Source: Hypericum androsaemum
Taxonomy: Eukaryota; Streptophyta; Magnoliopsida; Malpighiales; Hypericaceae
Assembly (NCBI GenBank): GCA_963995505.1
Contig: OZ023193.1
Coordinates: 2,232,001 to 2,296,000 of the forward strand
Reading direction: 5' to 3'
DNA length: 64,000 nt
Every line of letters starts with the position of its first letter. The first letter of the stretch is position 1. Shown one piece after another: positions 37,756-50,017 of this stretch. Under the pieces are notes generated by a model. That model worked only from the letters and a program-made list of their open reading frames with translations. It did no database searches and was not told the DNA's origin. Made by a program: the position numbers and the translations under genes.

Positions 37756-40252
37756 GGGTGTAGTCGAAGACACTGAACTCTCCAAAAAAGACCTTCATAA
37801 AGGCAACCACCAATTCATCCAGCTAGGACCAACATCATTAAAACTTATTTGTGATATACCACTACATGAAAATCAACTGCATTTAAGATGAGACCAACTG
37901 ATAAAGTCTTGTTGGAGCGGAAAATTCCAACAAGTCTACGAGCGGAAGTCAATATCGGGGCTATCATGCTCCCCAATGCACCCTCAGCTAAGCTTTGGGG
38001 ATTTTAACTTATAGCCCCATTGTCAAACAGCATCACCCACACAAGATCAAAACATATCAGGCAAACATACCGTAAAATATGAAACAAAGAACGCATAAAT
38101 CCTACATCTACCGACCTGAAGACAATGTTAACTCAAGTGTACCCCCCTCAAAAGTTCAACTGGGTAAGAATAATTCCTCAGCTGACAAAATTAATCGGAT
38201 GAACATTGATATTTGGAGCCGATATCAATAAATAACAACAAAGATAAATTGTGCTCAACAACACTTGATGGCAGCCCATAAACAAAAAGTTTGCACCCGG
38301 TCGAGGGTCTTTGTCCAAAATGGTAACCAATTGGTAATTTATTACCAAAATGGACGAGAACTTGGTTCAAAGCTCTAAACACCGCAAGCGTTTAATCAAC
38401 ATATCAAATTTCTGACTTATTATTTCTTTTGATGTTAAGGTATCAAAAAAATGTTTATTATTCTTAAAATTCTCATTTATCGCCTATAAGAGAGCCTAAT
38501 GAAGTGGAGCATAAGTTACCTGTGGTAGAGGCTAAGATTTTAAGGTTTCTAAATTTGGATCCGACTCTTTTTGACGTACCTTTGTTATTCTCAGTTGATC
38601 ACAATCAGACTTGTATAGAGAATGGCTTTCACAATTGTATTTTCTAACTTTTGCAAGATTTGGGTTTTCACTTGGCTATTTGTTACTCGGAGAATGACGA
38701 CAGGTACTAGAGCACACAACAGGGCATGGAATTGAGCGAAGCGACAACTTTTGTAATAGGATTATTAGGCCCGTTGGTTTCTTATATCTGTACTAGTTGC
38801 GTGTGTTATTTTTTTTCTTAGCTTTTCAAAGCTTTCTATATTGACTAGAAGAACCCATTGATCATGCTAGAGTACAAGTGTCAACCACACCCTTGATACA
38901 GAGATTTGAGATGGATCACTCTCTTTGGTTTCATAAATCTTGTCGTAATTTATTTGTGAACAAAGGCTAGAAACCCTCCTGGCACTTCGCATCAATTGTG
39001 GCTTCATGTCTGCCCCTCGTTTATCCTAGAACTTGAGGCTCTTTTCTTTTTGCAGTAATTCTGAAAATTGTGATTCGTTCTTCGTGTTTTTATATTATCG
39101 GTCTCGTGTGCATTGACTCGATGATGATGAGAGGAGGCCAATTTAATTCCTCCACTTTGCACCCGCCTTTTATATTCTGTCTTACATGTAGCAGAAAAGA
39201 CATCAGTCCGGCCTGTCGATTTCCAACTTGTTACCGTATGTTGCATCAGAACTAAGAATAATAATGTTTTGAGGTGTATCGCTATGGTGATTGGAAAATC
39301 GGTGAAGCTGGACCCGAATACGACTGGAAAGTATAGGGGTCACTTTGCACGTCTCTGTGTGGAACTACATCTCCAGAAGCCTCTCATAAGAGAAGTGCTA
39401 ATTGATGGTACGCGACAAAAAGTAGAGTACGAAGAATTGCGCACAGTCTCCAACGAGCTTGGATGAAATGGAAGACCCATTAGGAGACAACAATATCATT
39501 AGTGGTTAATCTCGTTGTGCCTCTAACTTTATGTTTAATGTATGATGTTTGCTACCTTGATAAAAATTTAGTCTTTTACTGGTTACTTTGCAGAACTTCT
39601 TGGAGATCGGATATGATGTAATGCCTGATGGATTCGAAGCTTCATTGTCGTGCTCGAGGCTTGAAGACTGACGGATCTGAACCCTTTTGAAAGTATCAGC
39701 TTATGGAAGAAAGCTTTCATTGTTTTGTGCTTTTGTTTATCAGAATTCTGCTTCAAATGAACCCTTTTGTATTCTGGTTGAAGCTTTAGAATCTGGTTGG
39801 ATTTGAATCTTTGGAAATTATGTTTGCAAGCTTTGAATGTTTGATGGATTTGATGGATTATTTTGGATGGATTGTAATGTTTGCAAGCTTAGACCTTTGA
39901 AAATTCTGATCGCATGTTGAATGTTTGATATATTACTTCAGAATTTCTATGCAGTGAGGGTTTAAAATTTGTCTTTCCAGGTGCATAAAATCAGTCCGTC
40001 GGTGTTGGCCAAACCGACATTTCCAATGCCAACACTGACCAACCAACGGTGTTGGACAACACCGCCACACCGTCAGCCAGATTTTGGCATTTTTAATCTC
40101 TTCGGTGTCAGGGTAAAAATATGGGCTTAACCCATGAACCCGACTAATCCTCACCCCTACGTCGGAGGGTAACGTTTGAAATATAATTTATAGACGAGAC
40201 TGTTTTATTAAACCATCTTCGTCCAAGAGAATTTCTTTTGTTCCAGAATCAT
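37756..40252. other. Intergenic with decayed retroelement sequence
   Basis: No intact gene. Apart from the retroelement relic at 39269-39466, frames here are short and interrupted. GAATGTTTGATGGATT-type words recur at 39830-39930. Confidence 0.45.
39269..39466 (+). pseudogene. Retroelement gag-like (DUF4283-linked) fragment
   Basis: About 65 codons in one frame read IGKSVKLDPNT, then GHFARLCVELHLQKPL, then VEYEELRTV. This is the conserved stretch that follows DUF4283 in plant LINE/copia-associated ORF1 proteins (family form: VGRFARVCVEIDL and a VEYEGL strand before a CCHC knuckle). Here the frame ends just where the zinc knuckle should begin, and no reverse transcriptase follows. The element is therefore dead. 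Confidence 0.6.
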
Positions 40253-40920
40253 TACCTCCACTTAAATGACTTGCAACCGACATTGCATGTCCGAAGGGGC
40301 AAGTGTTTGGTTCGAACCGTTCAGTTCGTATAAGAAGAGAAATGGAGAAGAACCAAGTTGTTAAATTATACACTTAGGAAAGTTGTCAAATTCGTCAACT
40401 GAGCTTAAACAATCTGTTTAGGAATCTATTGAGACAATAAGTAATGCTTTTTATTGTTCCAAGCATCAACACTAGGGACCAAACACTATTGAAAAACATA
40501 ATTGAAATGCAAGACTTGTTGACCTTGGTGGTCCCTGCAAAGACCGTATTATGGTGTCCCCAATGGCCACTGCTCAGAAAGCTTTCCAACTGGGTGAAAG
40601 AGAGAGCAGCATGTAACAATATGATCATGCCAAAAGATCTCAAGAAATCAGTTACCTTCGGAGTTCAATCCACAGGCGAAAAGAACGCCACCAGAGTCAT
40701 TTTGTTTGCAAAAACGACTTCATCGAAGAACTAGAGTCATGGCTTGAAATCATAATGACAACAGTCTCTTAATCTCCATCCAAAATTGCCCAAATCCATC
40801 CAGGTCTCAAGTTCTGTACATTTGGAGCCCTCACAAAATGAGCAGTTAGGAGCTTTGAGACTGAGAACCGATGGAAGGAGTCGACTCCGAACCAACAGAG
40901 ACAATCGATGGTGCTCAATT
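40253..40920. other. 3' flank of the SWIB gene, source of the dispersed copy
   Basis: Likely includes the SWIB 3' UTR. The part from about 40290 to 40745 is duplicated at 34055-34375. No separate gene supported, although an 86-codon frame lies at 40737-40997 over the last SWIB exon. Confidence 0.5.
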
Positions 40921-43910
40921 CTATGCAGGAGTCTCACCATCTGAGTTTTCTTCCTTATCTTGTTCTTCAATCGGACTAGACTTCTGAGGAGCTGCAAAGC
41001 AGGACAATAATCAGTTTCAAATATCCCACAAAATCAGAAAGAGGTATTGCCAACTTAATGTTACCAAACTGATTTATCTTCCACTAGTGATGAAAAAAGA
41101 CCAAATAAAATCATTAAGAAACCAGTAATTTGCTTGGAAATAACAAGAATCCCAGCATACGGCAATCTTTTTCCCCTAGTAGAATATCTTAAGCAAATAG
41201 TCTGTAAAACAAGGAACAATCCCTCCCTTTGACCATCCAATTGACTCCCAAAAGACTACAGCATAAGAGATCAAAGTTACAGGACCTCCACAAAAAAATG
41301 AAAATTAAGGGATTTAGAAATCAGTGAAAATCAACTTCCAAATGCAAGATCCGGGCTTCGCATTAAAAGCTCGTGAACGTATGCTGTGACATGTTTCCCC
41401 TTTCCTTTCACAGAAGCAAATTAGACAATCGCAGAAAGATGTGTTTTCTTGATTTCGCGCTCATTGCAGTAACAAAATGCTAAAAGGATCAACTTTTAGC
41501 AGTTGAGCACCATTACTTAAAAATCACTCAAGTTAAAGAGCAACAGGGCACCATTTCTCATCCATAAGTAAGTATTTACGCTATCTAGCAGCAGGGAATT
41601 ATACATTCAAAAGAAATTTGGTTTTTACCATCTTCCTCATTTAATGGCCGTATGTGCTCTGAGAGGGCTTTATTCATCTGGAACATGCCAATGGAATCAA
41701 CCTTAAAAAGAGAGCGCAAGGACTCATCACAAATAATTGTGCGTCTGTCCTTTGGATCTTGCAAATTATTCTCACGGATGTAGCTCCAAAGCTTCTTCAC
41801 AACCTTGAAAAAGAAAGAAAAAGAACCCAAAGCATGAGAAAAGGCATCTGGTTAACAGTAGTTGCTAATCGATTTAAGAAATCAGCAAACCAGTCAATGT
41901 ACCTCAGTCCTCGCCATTTCTGGCACCCCAGTGAACTCCTGAAGTTGTGGAGAAAGGCTACACACTTTAGTAAACCCCCCTCCCCCTCCCTTCTTCTTAA
42001 CAGCCTTATCCCCCTTATTTTTGGACCTATGTGACAAAATGAGGCACCAGATAAATAATATAAAACCCGAGTGCTGTAATCTTATATCCTACCATTCATG
42101 TAACCAGTAAAACAATAATGATCAGAGCAATTCACTGGGGTACCGAAACAGAAAAGAGCAATTCAACACCAAGAAGACAAATATAAATGCAAGGTGAAGC
42201 GAATACCCACTTCCTTTTCTTGCCTCGTCCCGTGCTTACTTCATCTCTGTCCTGTTCCTCCTCTTCATTCCCTATCCTCTCTTCTGAGCTAGAATTGCCC
42301 ACATTGCCACCATTAGCCGTGGGTTTTTGATCTGCTGATTGTTTATTGATACGTATCATTAGTACAACATTGGAGTACAAAACTTCCAAGGTCTATGTAT
42401 ACCGCAAATCATGTAATGGAGTTCGTGACAACATCTTTTTGCAAGATGAAGTCCCTGAAATTAAAACATCCTAGGTGGTGCAACTGTTGACAGCTGACCG
42501 AAAGTTTATTAGTTTGAATTAAGAAGTAAATTACTGCCAAAAACATGAGAAAGCCATGAGAAATCAGAAAGATATACAAGAAAGGCCGATTCCTGGCCGC
42601 TGACAGAAACAGGTTTGATGCCAAGTCAAACCAGTATTGCTAGTGTTAGAAAAGCTGGTCTTTTGAATAAATACTTTTAAAAGTTATTATAGCAACACGG
42701 ACATATAGAACATTTCCAATGTAGCTAGTTTCTTCCGTGGAAGTGCAGCAAAGGGAAACCTTCGCATGCACAAGATCATCAACTCGTACATGTCCATTTA
42801 AATATCAATCTTTCCAGAAAGACATGAACAAACTTCAATCTTAACCACCACAATTCCCTCGCAGATTCCATGTTTTAAGACACAGAGAAACATAGAGCAG
42901 CTTATAAGGGAATAACTAATGAGACAAAAAAGATGAGAAAAGAGTATCCATTGTCTTACCCTCTTGCGAGTCTAATGGCCAAATATGCTTGGTTAGAGCT
43001 TTATTCATCTTAAACATATCGATTGTATTCACACGAAATACAGCACGAAATGCATCGTCACATCTTATAATTCTCTTATTCTTTGGATCTTGCAACTCTT
43101 TCTCGCGAATATATGCCCACAATCTCTTCACAACCTACAACCACCAACCAAAATTCCAAACACGCAAAAGAAGAAAAATAACTACAGTCAGCAGCACGCA
43201 AACGAAACAGCCAGAAAAAAGTTATTGTATCTAAGCATACCTCGGTCCTAGCAAGTTGGGAGTCGCCAACGAGCTCCTGAAGTTGCGGGGATAGGCTACA
43301 TACCTTAGCAAACCCTCCCCTTGCTTTCTTAACTTCCTTTCCCTCCCTTTTTCAATCCATTCACATCAAACAGAAGTCAGTCTAAACCTTCAAAGCTTCA
43401 CAAAGCCACAGATACATGACATTTTTCTGGGAAAAAAAAAACTTGAAACTTCAAAACTTAATTCCTAAAAAAGTCTCCATCCCACATTTCACAAACCTTC
43501 CACGTTGTGTAAAAATAGCTTCTTGACACAAACTAACCCACAAAGTCCAATTCTTTGGGGAAAAAAAACAAAAAAGAAAAAGAAAAAGAAAAAGATACAA
43601 ACTTTTTAAATTACCTCCCATTCTTCTTCTTTTGCCCCTCACTCTTCTCTTCCTCCTCCTCCTCCTCTTCCTTCACGGCGTCGTTTGCCTCCTCATCGAC
43701 CTCCTTCCCGCCCTTCTCCTCCTCCTCATCCCCATTTAGGGTTTGCAAGAACACATCAATCTGCTCCCTAATAAACCCCTTCTTATCCGACAAATCGACC
43801 CCGAGGTCCTCCTCCATCTGTCGCCGGACGCTTCCGGCGGTTGCCGTGTCCAGGTCCGATCTCCGGAGTATCTCCCGGAGCCGCTCCACCAGCTCCGAAT
43901 CCGACACCAT
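40921..43910 (-). CDS. DEK_C and double SWIB domain chromatin protein, 7 exons
   Basis: Seen: exons 43910-43615, 43346-43241, 43134-42960, 42331-42211, 42026-41903, 41803-41629 and 40991-40921 join to 355 residues. A DEK C-terminal-type domain opens the protein (about 1-60, LREILRRSDLD, FIREQIDVFLQ), then a Glu-rich linker. SWIB 1 (about 109-190) and SWIB 2 (about 248-330) each run from FxKVCSLSPQLQE through ARTE-VVKxLWxYIRE to the FKMNKAL/FQMNKAL helix. An acidic and basic linker separates them and the tail is short (EENSDGETPA). Known: SWIB/MDM2 domains occur in SWI/SNF-associated and other chromatin proteins; the Lys/Arg-rich linkers suit a nuclear role. The start at 43910 is chosen because the upstream in-frame codon is GTG. 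TGGGCC boxes lie about 220 bases upstream. The exon 2 acceptor has a weak pyrimidine tract. Confidence 0.9.
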
Positions 43911-44131
43911 CTCTTCGACAATCCCAAAGCCCTCTCGAGGAATGGAAGCTCTCACTTATTATTTTTCCTTTAATAAAAAATATAATAACCTATTAATTTT
44001 TTTTCTTCTTATTTTTTGTGGGAGACACACGTTGGTTGCGTTCGACGACGACGAAGAAGAAGATGGCGTATCCACCTCGCGCGCGAGCTGGCGTAATATT
44101 TTGGTACCAGTACGACACCGTTTTTGTACTG

Positions 44132-44149
44132 TGGGCCCGGCCTGGCCCA
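44132..44149. promoter_or_regulatory. Site II pair upstream of the SWIB gene
   Basis: TGGGCC (44132-44137) and GGCCCA (44144-44149) in inverse orientation, 220-240 bases before the SWIB start codon and ahead of the transposon at 44243. Role inferred from position. Confidence 0.4.
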
Positions 44150-44242
44150 CGAAGACGAAGGGTTTTCCACGTGATTTAATTGGCTTACAAGCTATCCTCT
44201 ATTCTTTGCTTTCCGTTGACAAAAAGGAGAACAAAAAAAGTT

Positions 44243-45559
44243 AGGAAAAGTCCATTTAAGTACCCTGTAGTATCACAAAAAATCAATTCAGTATCCTGTG
44301 GTTTAAAACGTATCAATTGAGTCAAACCACAGCCAATTAACATCACTTAGGTCCACGGCCCGGATTCTTCCCATCCTGCCCGGAGCTTGCCCGACCATCT
44401 GGACAGGCCACATTAGCATTTGCCGATGACGTGGAGCCACGTGGGCATCCCTCTCTCCTCCTTCTTCTTCTTCTTCTCCTCTCTTCCCCCTCTCTCTCCT
44501 CCTTCCCCTCTTCAACAACCCATCACAGCCAAAAATCAAACCCCAAAAATTCAACAACCAAAACCCAATTAAACCTAAATTCACCATGGCTTGAAGGATT
44601 TCTATCAACAACCAAAACCCATCACAGATGCCGACCCCCATTTACCCTAATTTAACAACCAAAAACCCAATTTATCAACCAAAAATCCATCACAGAAAAC
44701 TCAACAACCAAAATCGAATTTACCCAAATAAAACCCATCTCGGGACGAACGCGACGGAGAAGGAGAGGATGTCAAAGCGGCCATGGAAGGTGACAGTGGA
44801 GCTAGTTTCGAAGTCGACTCCCGTTGCGCCGGCAGAACCTGGACAGCGCGTTGACGACGTCATTTCCCACTAAGGACTTCGAGGGCAGTCACGGGGGTGC
44901 CGGACGACCTCAATGGAGGCACCATCGTCGGAGATGGGCTCTGCAGCGGGCTTGGGAGGAGTCTGGGAGGGCTGGGGCTGGTCGGCGGGGTCATCCTCGC
45001 AGGAGAGGTGGAAGGGGTTGTGGGGGGAGAAAGGAAGGTGTTGGTGTTGAGGAGGAGGTTGAAGCTTGGAGAAAATGCCTCATTGGTATTGGTGGTGGTT
45101 AAGTTCGTATTTTGGTGGTCAGTGTTGGTGTTCCATGTAGTCTCCTTTCATCTTTTCCTCCAAGCAATGTTGTTGGTGTTTTAGAGAAAAAGCCAGATCC
45201 ATGAATTTTTTAGGTTTTGTTTTTGGGTGTGATGGGTTGATTTTGTTTTTGGGTGTGATGGGTTAAAGGATGGCTGGGTTTTTGGGAAGAAGAAGAAGAA
45301 GAAGAAGAAGAAGAAGAAGAAGAAGAAGAAGAAGAAGAAGGGTGTGATGTCCACGTGGCGCTACATCATTACAGAAATCAGATGTGGCTGGTCCACGTGG
45401 CAGGGCAGGGTCCGGGCAAGGCGGGCAGGGTCTGGGTAGCTGCCCGGGCCTCTAATTGATTTTAATTGACTGTGGTTTGACTCAATTGATACGTTTTAAA
45501 CCACAGAGTACTGACTTGATTTTTTGCGATACCACAAGGTACTTAAGTGGACTTTTCCC
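44243..45559. mobile_element. 1.3 kb TIR element (GGGAAAAGTCC family), 9 bp TSD
   Basis: AAAAAAGTT is duplicated at 44234-44242 and 45560-45568. Left end AGGAAAAGTCCATTTAAGTA and right end complement GGGAAAAGTCCACTTAAGTA start inverted repeats that can be followed for about 210 bases to a shared GCCACGTGG. The interior is GC-rich with several overlapping frames (for example 44628-44873 and 44897-45184) that look like captured genic sequence, but I recognise no family. A (GAA)n tract lies near the right repeat. The TSD length and long TIR suit a non-autonomous Mutator-like element, possibly of Pack-MULE type. Confidence 0.8.
45286..45340 (+). repeat. (GAA)n microsatellite
   Basis: About 18 perfect AAG/GAA units inside the TIR element, next to its right terminal repeat. 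Confidence 0.95.
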
Positions 45560-45568
45560 AAAAAAGTT

Positions 45569-48218
45569 TCCAAACGATATAACTGAAACCCAAAGTAACG
45601 TCAAAAAAATTAACTAATTTTGATTTCGAGTAACCAAAAATGTCATGGCTCAAAAATAGAAGTGACAAATGTCCGAGGATTAAATACCTCGTAAGGCACC
45701 AGATTTATTATATGGAAAACTTTCAATATCCGGGTGTAAATAACCACAAAATTAAAATACGACAGAAAATCCAAATGTAAATGCAAGGCTCCGGCCATTT
45801 ATTGAAAAACCCTACGATACATGCAGTCCCCTCTACAACTCATACTCCCGATCCATAGCCCCACGATCTGAAACACATATAGAGACACTATTGGTGAGTC
45901 ACAAACTCAGTAAGAAGATCAAAGCAACAAATAATCAACATAACTCGCAAACGAAATCACAAACTAACTCGAATTAACAGAAACGATAACAGAACGGAGC
46001 TCCGGAGTCCATACATATCATGTCGGGATCCCCGCAAGGCGGGCCCAATAGACGGAAGGGTATCCCCTCCACGAGTCCAGATAGTCCACATACTCCCCGT
46101 CCATTCGATTACACACTCAGGTTACCCGGTTGCCCCTTAAGCGATATGTGCGAACCACGGGGCCCAATAGGTATGGGATAATCCCGCATGTCAGAACAGA
46201 ATCAAACACATCACATATTTCAGACAGAATTATCAATGAACACACAACAACTTTCAGACAGAATTATCAATAAAGTCAAATAAGCAGAATACCACATCAA
46301 ACTTATTCGAACAGAATCCACTTACCTCGTGCAGTCCTTAATCTCGATCACTAATCTGACATCACCCTACAGTCCTATGCGAAGCCCTGTATGAAAACTG
46401 GGTTAATCTTGAGAGAGACACGCGCTTAGGGTCGAAACACGATGATGGTGAGACTTACCCTTCGATTTCTAAATCCTTGGCTCGTTCTCCCGAAGATCTC
46501 CTATTTGCTGGATCGTTTTCTCCACCTTTTGAAAGCAGATTTGTGAGTCTCCCACCAATACACCCAAATCAAATTAAGGAGGTACGAGCTTACCCTTTAT
46601 CCCTAGAGAGTCTCTTAAGGTATCGTCGGCCTTTACCACGCTCGTTTCGGTCTGGATGTCCTCCTCACCTTCACAATAGGAGAATTTTGTGAGAAACTTT
46701 GGGAGACAATACAGAGAACGTCCAACTTCTATTTAAAGACATTTTAAAGCCCAAAATCCTAGTTTCCTCCTAAGGCGGCTAAGATTTGGTGGTAATTTTT
46801 CATATGCTCCCCAAGTTTTAATAACTTATCACTTAGGTTTATTCCGTTCTTAAAAAAATATATATTATTGATTACATATTGAGAGATATTTGTCTCTTTA
46901 TAAAAAATATTCCATTTATTATGTGGTTTCAGCCGGAAAAAAGTAAGGAGGGAAAATTATTGTCAAAAAACTGATATAAATATAAATGCGTCCCCATAAG
47001 AGAGAAGCGTATGATTTCTTACCGGATATGCATGTTACAGTGAATAATATGCCGAATTTAATATGAGTTTTGATAAGTTGCACCGGATAAGATTTCAGTA
47101 ACTTGTAAAAGCATAAATTTATTATACAAATATATGGCAGTATTACAATATTTTATGTTAGATACTTATACGCACATGCATGACTTAAATATACTTTGCT
47201 GTAACTCGAACCGAAATTTCTTAAAACGTTTATAAAATCTGTCAACTTTTGCCCCAAAATGGAGGGTCAGATGGAGACCGTTTTCAGTATTACACAACAA
47301 ATATATAAGAACAAAATTTCCTTTTATTGACTTGGCCAATTGCATTTGCCGCCAGTGACCTAATTTAACCTTAGCCGCCGGACCATTTGCTTTGTGGGCC
47401 CTCTGTCAGAACCAATTTTGGGTTTCTGACTTATAGGCCAATTTTTCTCATGGGTTGTGGGGCTCAGGCCCAAAATAGGGTGATCACCTGATTAGAATAA
47501 AATCACTGAATTGGATTAATTTATCAAGTAGAGGTTGGGATACAGAATAATTTTGGTAAGGAAAAAAAAAGAGATAGAACAATTATTCTTGTCCACATGA
47601 CAAAGCGTTCTTCTTTCTTGTATAGTCTTTTCTATGTTTATAGAACTCCAACTTGAGTATTCCAGTTTAGGTGATTGTAAAAAAAAAGTTATTCCAGTTT
47701 AGGCCAACAACTCTTTTTGTAGCCCCTAAAAAAAACTCATTTTGTTAGGTGTGAAGTACTAGTTTTTTGTATAATTAAATTACGAACTTTATTAATAAAG
47801 AAAAGAAATGTTAAAAATAGGGGTGAGAAGGAGAACAGATTCAGGCCTGAACGCCTGTTCCTTGCCATGGCGGACTTGAAAATGAAAATGAAAATGACAA
47901 AAAAAAAAAATTTGTCGACGTCAGCGATGGACTTAAGAGTATAATAAAACTAAATTTCGAAGAATTTTTAATCGATTGTTAAAAGATAAAAAATGAATAT
48001 GACAAACACCAGGAGAGTAATTATCCCTTTTATTAATCGACCCCATAAGTACATAATACATCAAACCGCTGCGAACTGTTGTACAAGAGATACAACCAGA
48101 ACGCACCAAGACTCTAATAACAAGGAGACACCCCAAGACTCCAATAACAAATGAAACACCTACAACCCCGTACTGGCCAAAAGAACCCAAAAGACATGGT
48201 AGAGCACATGAACGAACC
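45569..48218. other. Repeat-derived intergenic DNA
   Basis: Two parts repeat elsewhere. About 47320-47450 (TTTTATTGACTTGGCCAATT, GTGGGCCCTCTGTCAGAACC) matches 61245-61330. About 47925-48060 matches 61120-61255 and looks like one end of that transposon family. The block 45780-46690 (TCGGGATCCCCGCAAGGCGG, CCACGGGGCCCAATAGG, twice-used TTTCAGACAGAATTATCAAT) has the look of a decayed repeat, but I cannot name it. No gene seen. Confidence 0.45.
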
Positions 48219-48514
48219 GAGATCGGATTGAGTGGGGACTAAAGAAATTTGTCCATAGGTGGGGACTATATTTTGGGCTGTCAGATTTGATTATCTTTAA
48301 ATCTGATGGTCAATAACCTATCAGGTGTTATTGGTTTGCATGTGAAGTGATATTGGTTTGCATGTGAAATAATATTGGTTTAGAAGACGCTGGTTTACTT
48401 ATGAAGTGATATTGGTTTGCATGTGAAGTGATATTGGTTTATATGTGTAGTGATATTGGTTTGAGTTAGTCCCCATATTTGGGGACTAATCCAGTCCCCA
48501 CCAAATCCACCCCC
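48219..48514 (+). mobile_element. 296 bp MITE with internal 22 bp repeats
   Basis: Same family as 35441-35757, opposite orientation. Opens GAGATCGGATTGAGTGGGG and closes CCCCACCAAATCCACCCC, with units near GTGATATTGGTTTGCATGTG between. Flanks GAACGAACC (48210-48218) and GAAGGAACC (48515-48523) agree at 8 of 9 bases, a probable decayed TSD. Confidence 0.75.
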
Positions 48515-49179
48515 GAAGGAACCACCCCAAAAGACATAAACCGCCAGGTAACCGCCCCAACAGACAAAAATCATACAGCCTAGTAGCCATCTCGACAGTC
48601 ACATCTATTATCTTAAAATTTTTGAGTTAGATATGAAAATTTTTAAATGATACGAGAGAGCACGTTCATCATATGCTTGTTGTTCCAAATGATTCATGTT
48701 TCATCGCTTGTTGATAAAATCAAAGGCTGATGAGCTTCATTTGAGTGTGATTTGTTGAGATTAATACTTCACTAATTACCAGTACAATTGATTGCTTATA
48801 AATATTTAAGACTCATCTACATATTGTCTTAAGATATTTAGTTAAATATAAAGATTATAATAATTATAAAATAAATACAGCAAAAATCCTTATTCCATGA
48901 AATGCATTTATTAGATGCTCTGCAAATATTATAATGTTGAATGGCTAACCCAATATCTAGTATACAATATATATATATACACACACTATTACATTATTCT
49001 CAACTGCCAAAGTGTATGACTGACTAATTATACCTGTATATGAGTCCAGAATTTACTAATACACTACCTAAACACAAGCCAGACACTTCTTTCTCCCTAA
49101 AATTCAGAATAATGAAATTGAAAAATAACCCAAGAAATTAGCAATTGAAGTAAACTAACTAATCAAATGACAGATTAAT

Positions 49180-49826
49180 TTAACCCCACAAAGAAGAAGC
49201 TCCAAAGAAGTTGCTGCCTGGAACCAAGTTATCTTCCAACTCCAAACCAAGCAAGAACTCGTCAGAGATTAGCAGCTCACAGCCCCAATAATCCCACCCA
49301 TCAACCGAGTCAACCCTCAGCAACTCGCCCGAGTCGAACTCCAGCAAGCTTCCTTCTATATTAGGGAGCTCCACTATGGAACCCAGCTCCTGCGACTCAT
49401 CCCCCCATCTGGGTACGAGGAGGAGGAAGATGATGATGATGATTTAGTCTCGTACATGGCGGCCGCCTTGGCTGCAGCCGCCTGCACTTCGGATGGGAGG
49501 GAGGAGGCTGGGCGGGGTAGGGACCCCGCGAGGTCCGGGAAGTTGAGGATGGCGGAGTCGCCTTTAATAGTCAGGGCGGCTGCGTCGTGGGCACGCGCGG
49601 CCATCTCGGCTGTGGGGAACGTCCCGAGCCAAATGCGGGACTTCTTCCTCGGCTGTCAGATTTCGGACACCCATTTCCCCCACGCCCTCATCCGGACACC
49701 CCTATACACCGGATGTTTGGAGCCGGAGCCGCCGCCACCACTACTGCTACGTCTTCTTTTCTTGCCTTTGGACCCACTTTCTTGTGTTCCAAGCGAAGGG
49801 TTCCTAAGGATTTCTTGTTCTTGCAT
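49180..49826 (-). pseudogene. AP2/ERF transcription factor, DREB group A-4 (TINY/DREB3-like), doubly broken
   Basis: Seen: from ATG at 49826 the frame reads a Lys/Arg-rich leader and the AP2 start [19 protein letters not shown], then a TGA where every relative has Arg (EIR-EPRKK). The AP2 domain continues at once with [20 protein letters not shown], then [16 protein letters not shown] and a Ser run. After YPDGG a run of six G (49401-49406) puts the frame out by one; the next frame resumes [16 protein letters not shown] to a stop at 49180 (FFGASSLWG). Known: A-4 DREBs are intronless nuclear factors that bind DRE elements under stress. The lesions fit a CGA to TGA transition and loss of one G from a run of seven. 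Both could be real or assembly errors, yet the rest is intact full length. As read, only a truncated leader of about 55 residues would be made. Confidence 0.85.
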
Positions 49827-49900
49827 TATATTAATGTTTAGAAGGGACGGCGGGCTAGTAAGTTTTTAGTATATTTGAGATGAAGTTTACGGGAGGGGGA

Positions 49901-49902
<2 letters not shown>

Positions 49903-49945
<43 letters not shown>
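49903..49945. repeat. (TA)n microsatellite upstream of the DREB pseudogene
   Basis: About 20 uninterrupted AT units roughly 80 bases upstream of the DREB start codon, where the core promoter would be. It could serve as, or disrupt, a TATA region. Confidence 0.95.
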
Positions 49946-49948
<3 letters not shown>

Positions 49949-50017
49949 GGAAGTAAACGAACGGGATGTTGAAAAGAGTATGGTTGTATTTTTCGTATTT
50001 AGAGTTGTTCAATGTCA

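Noticed and set aside
43555..44244. 229-codon plus-strand frame, Ser/Phe-rich
   Set aside because: It is the antisense of SWIB exon 1 (Glu and Lys runs) plus promoter sequence.
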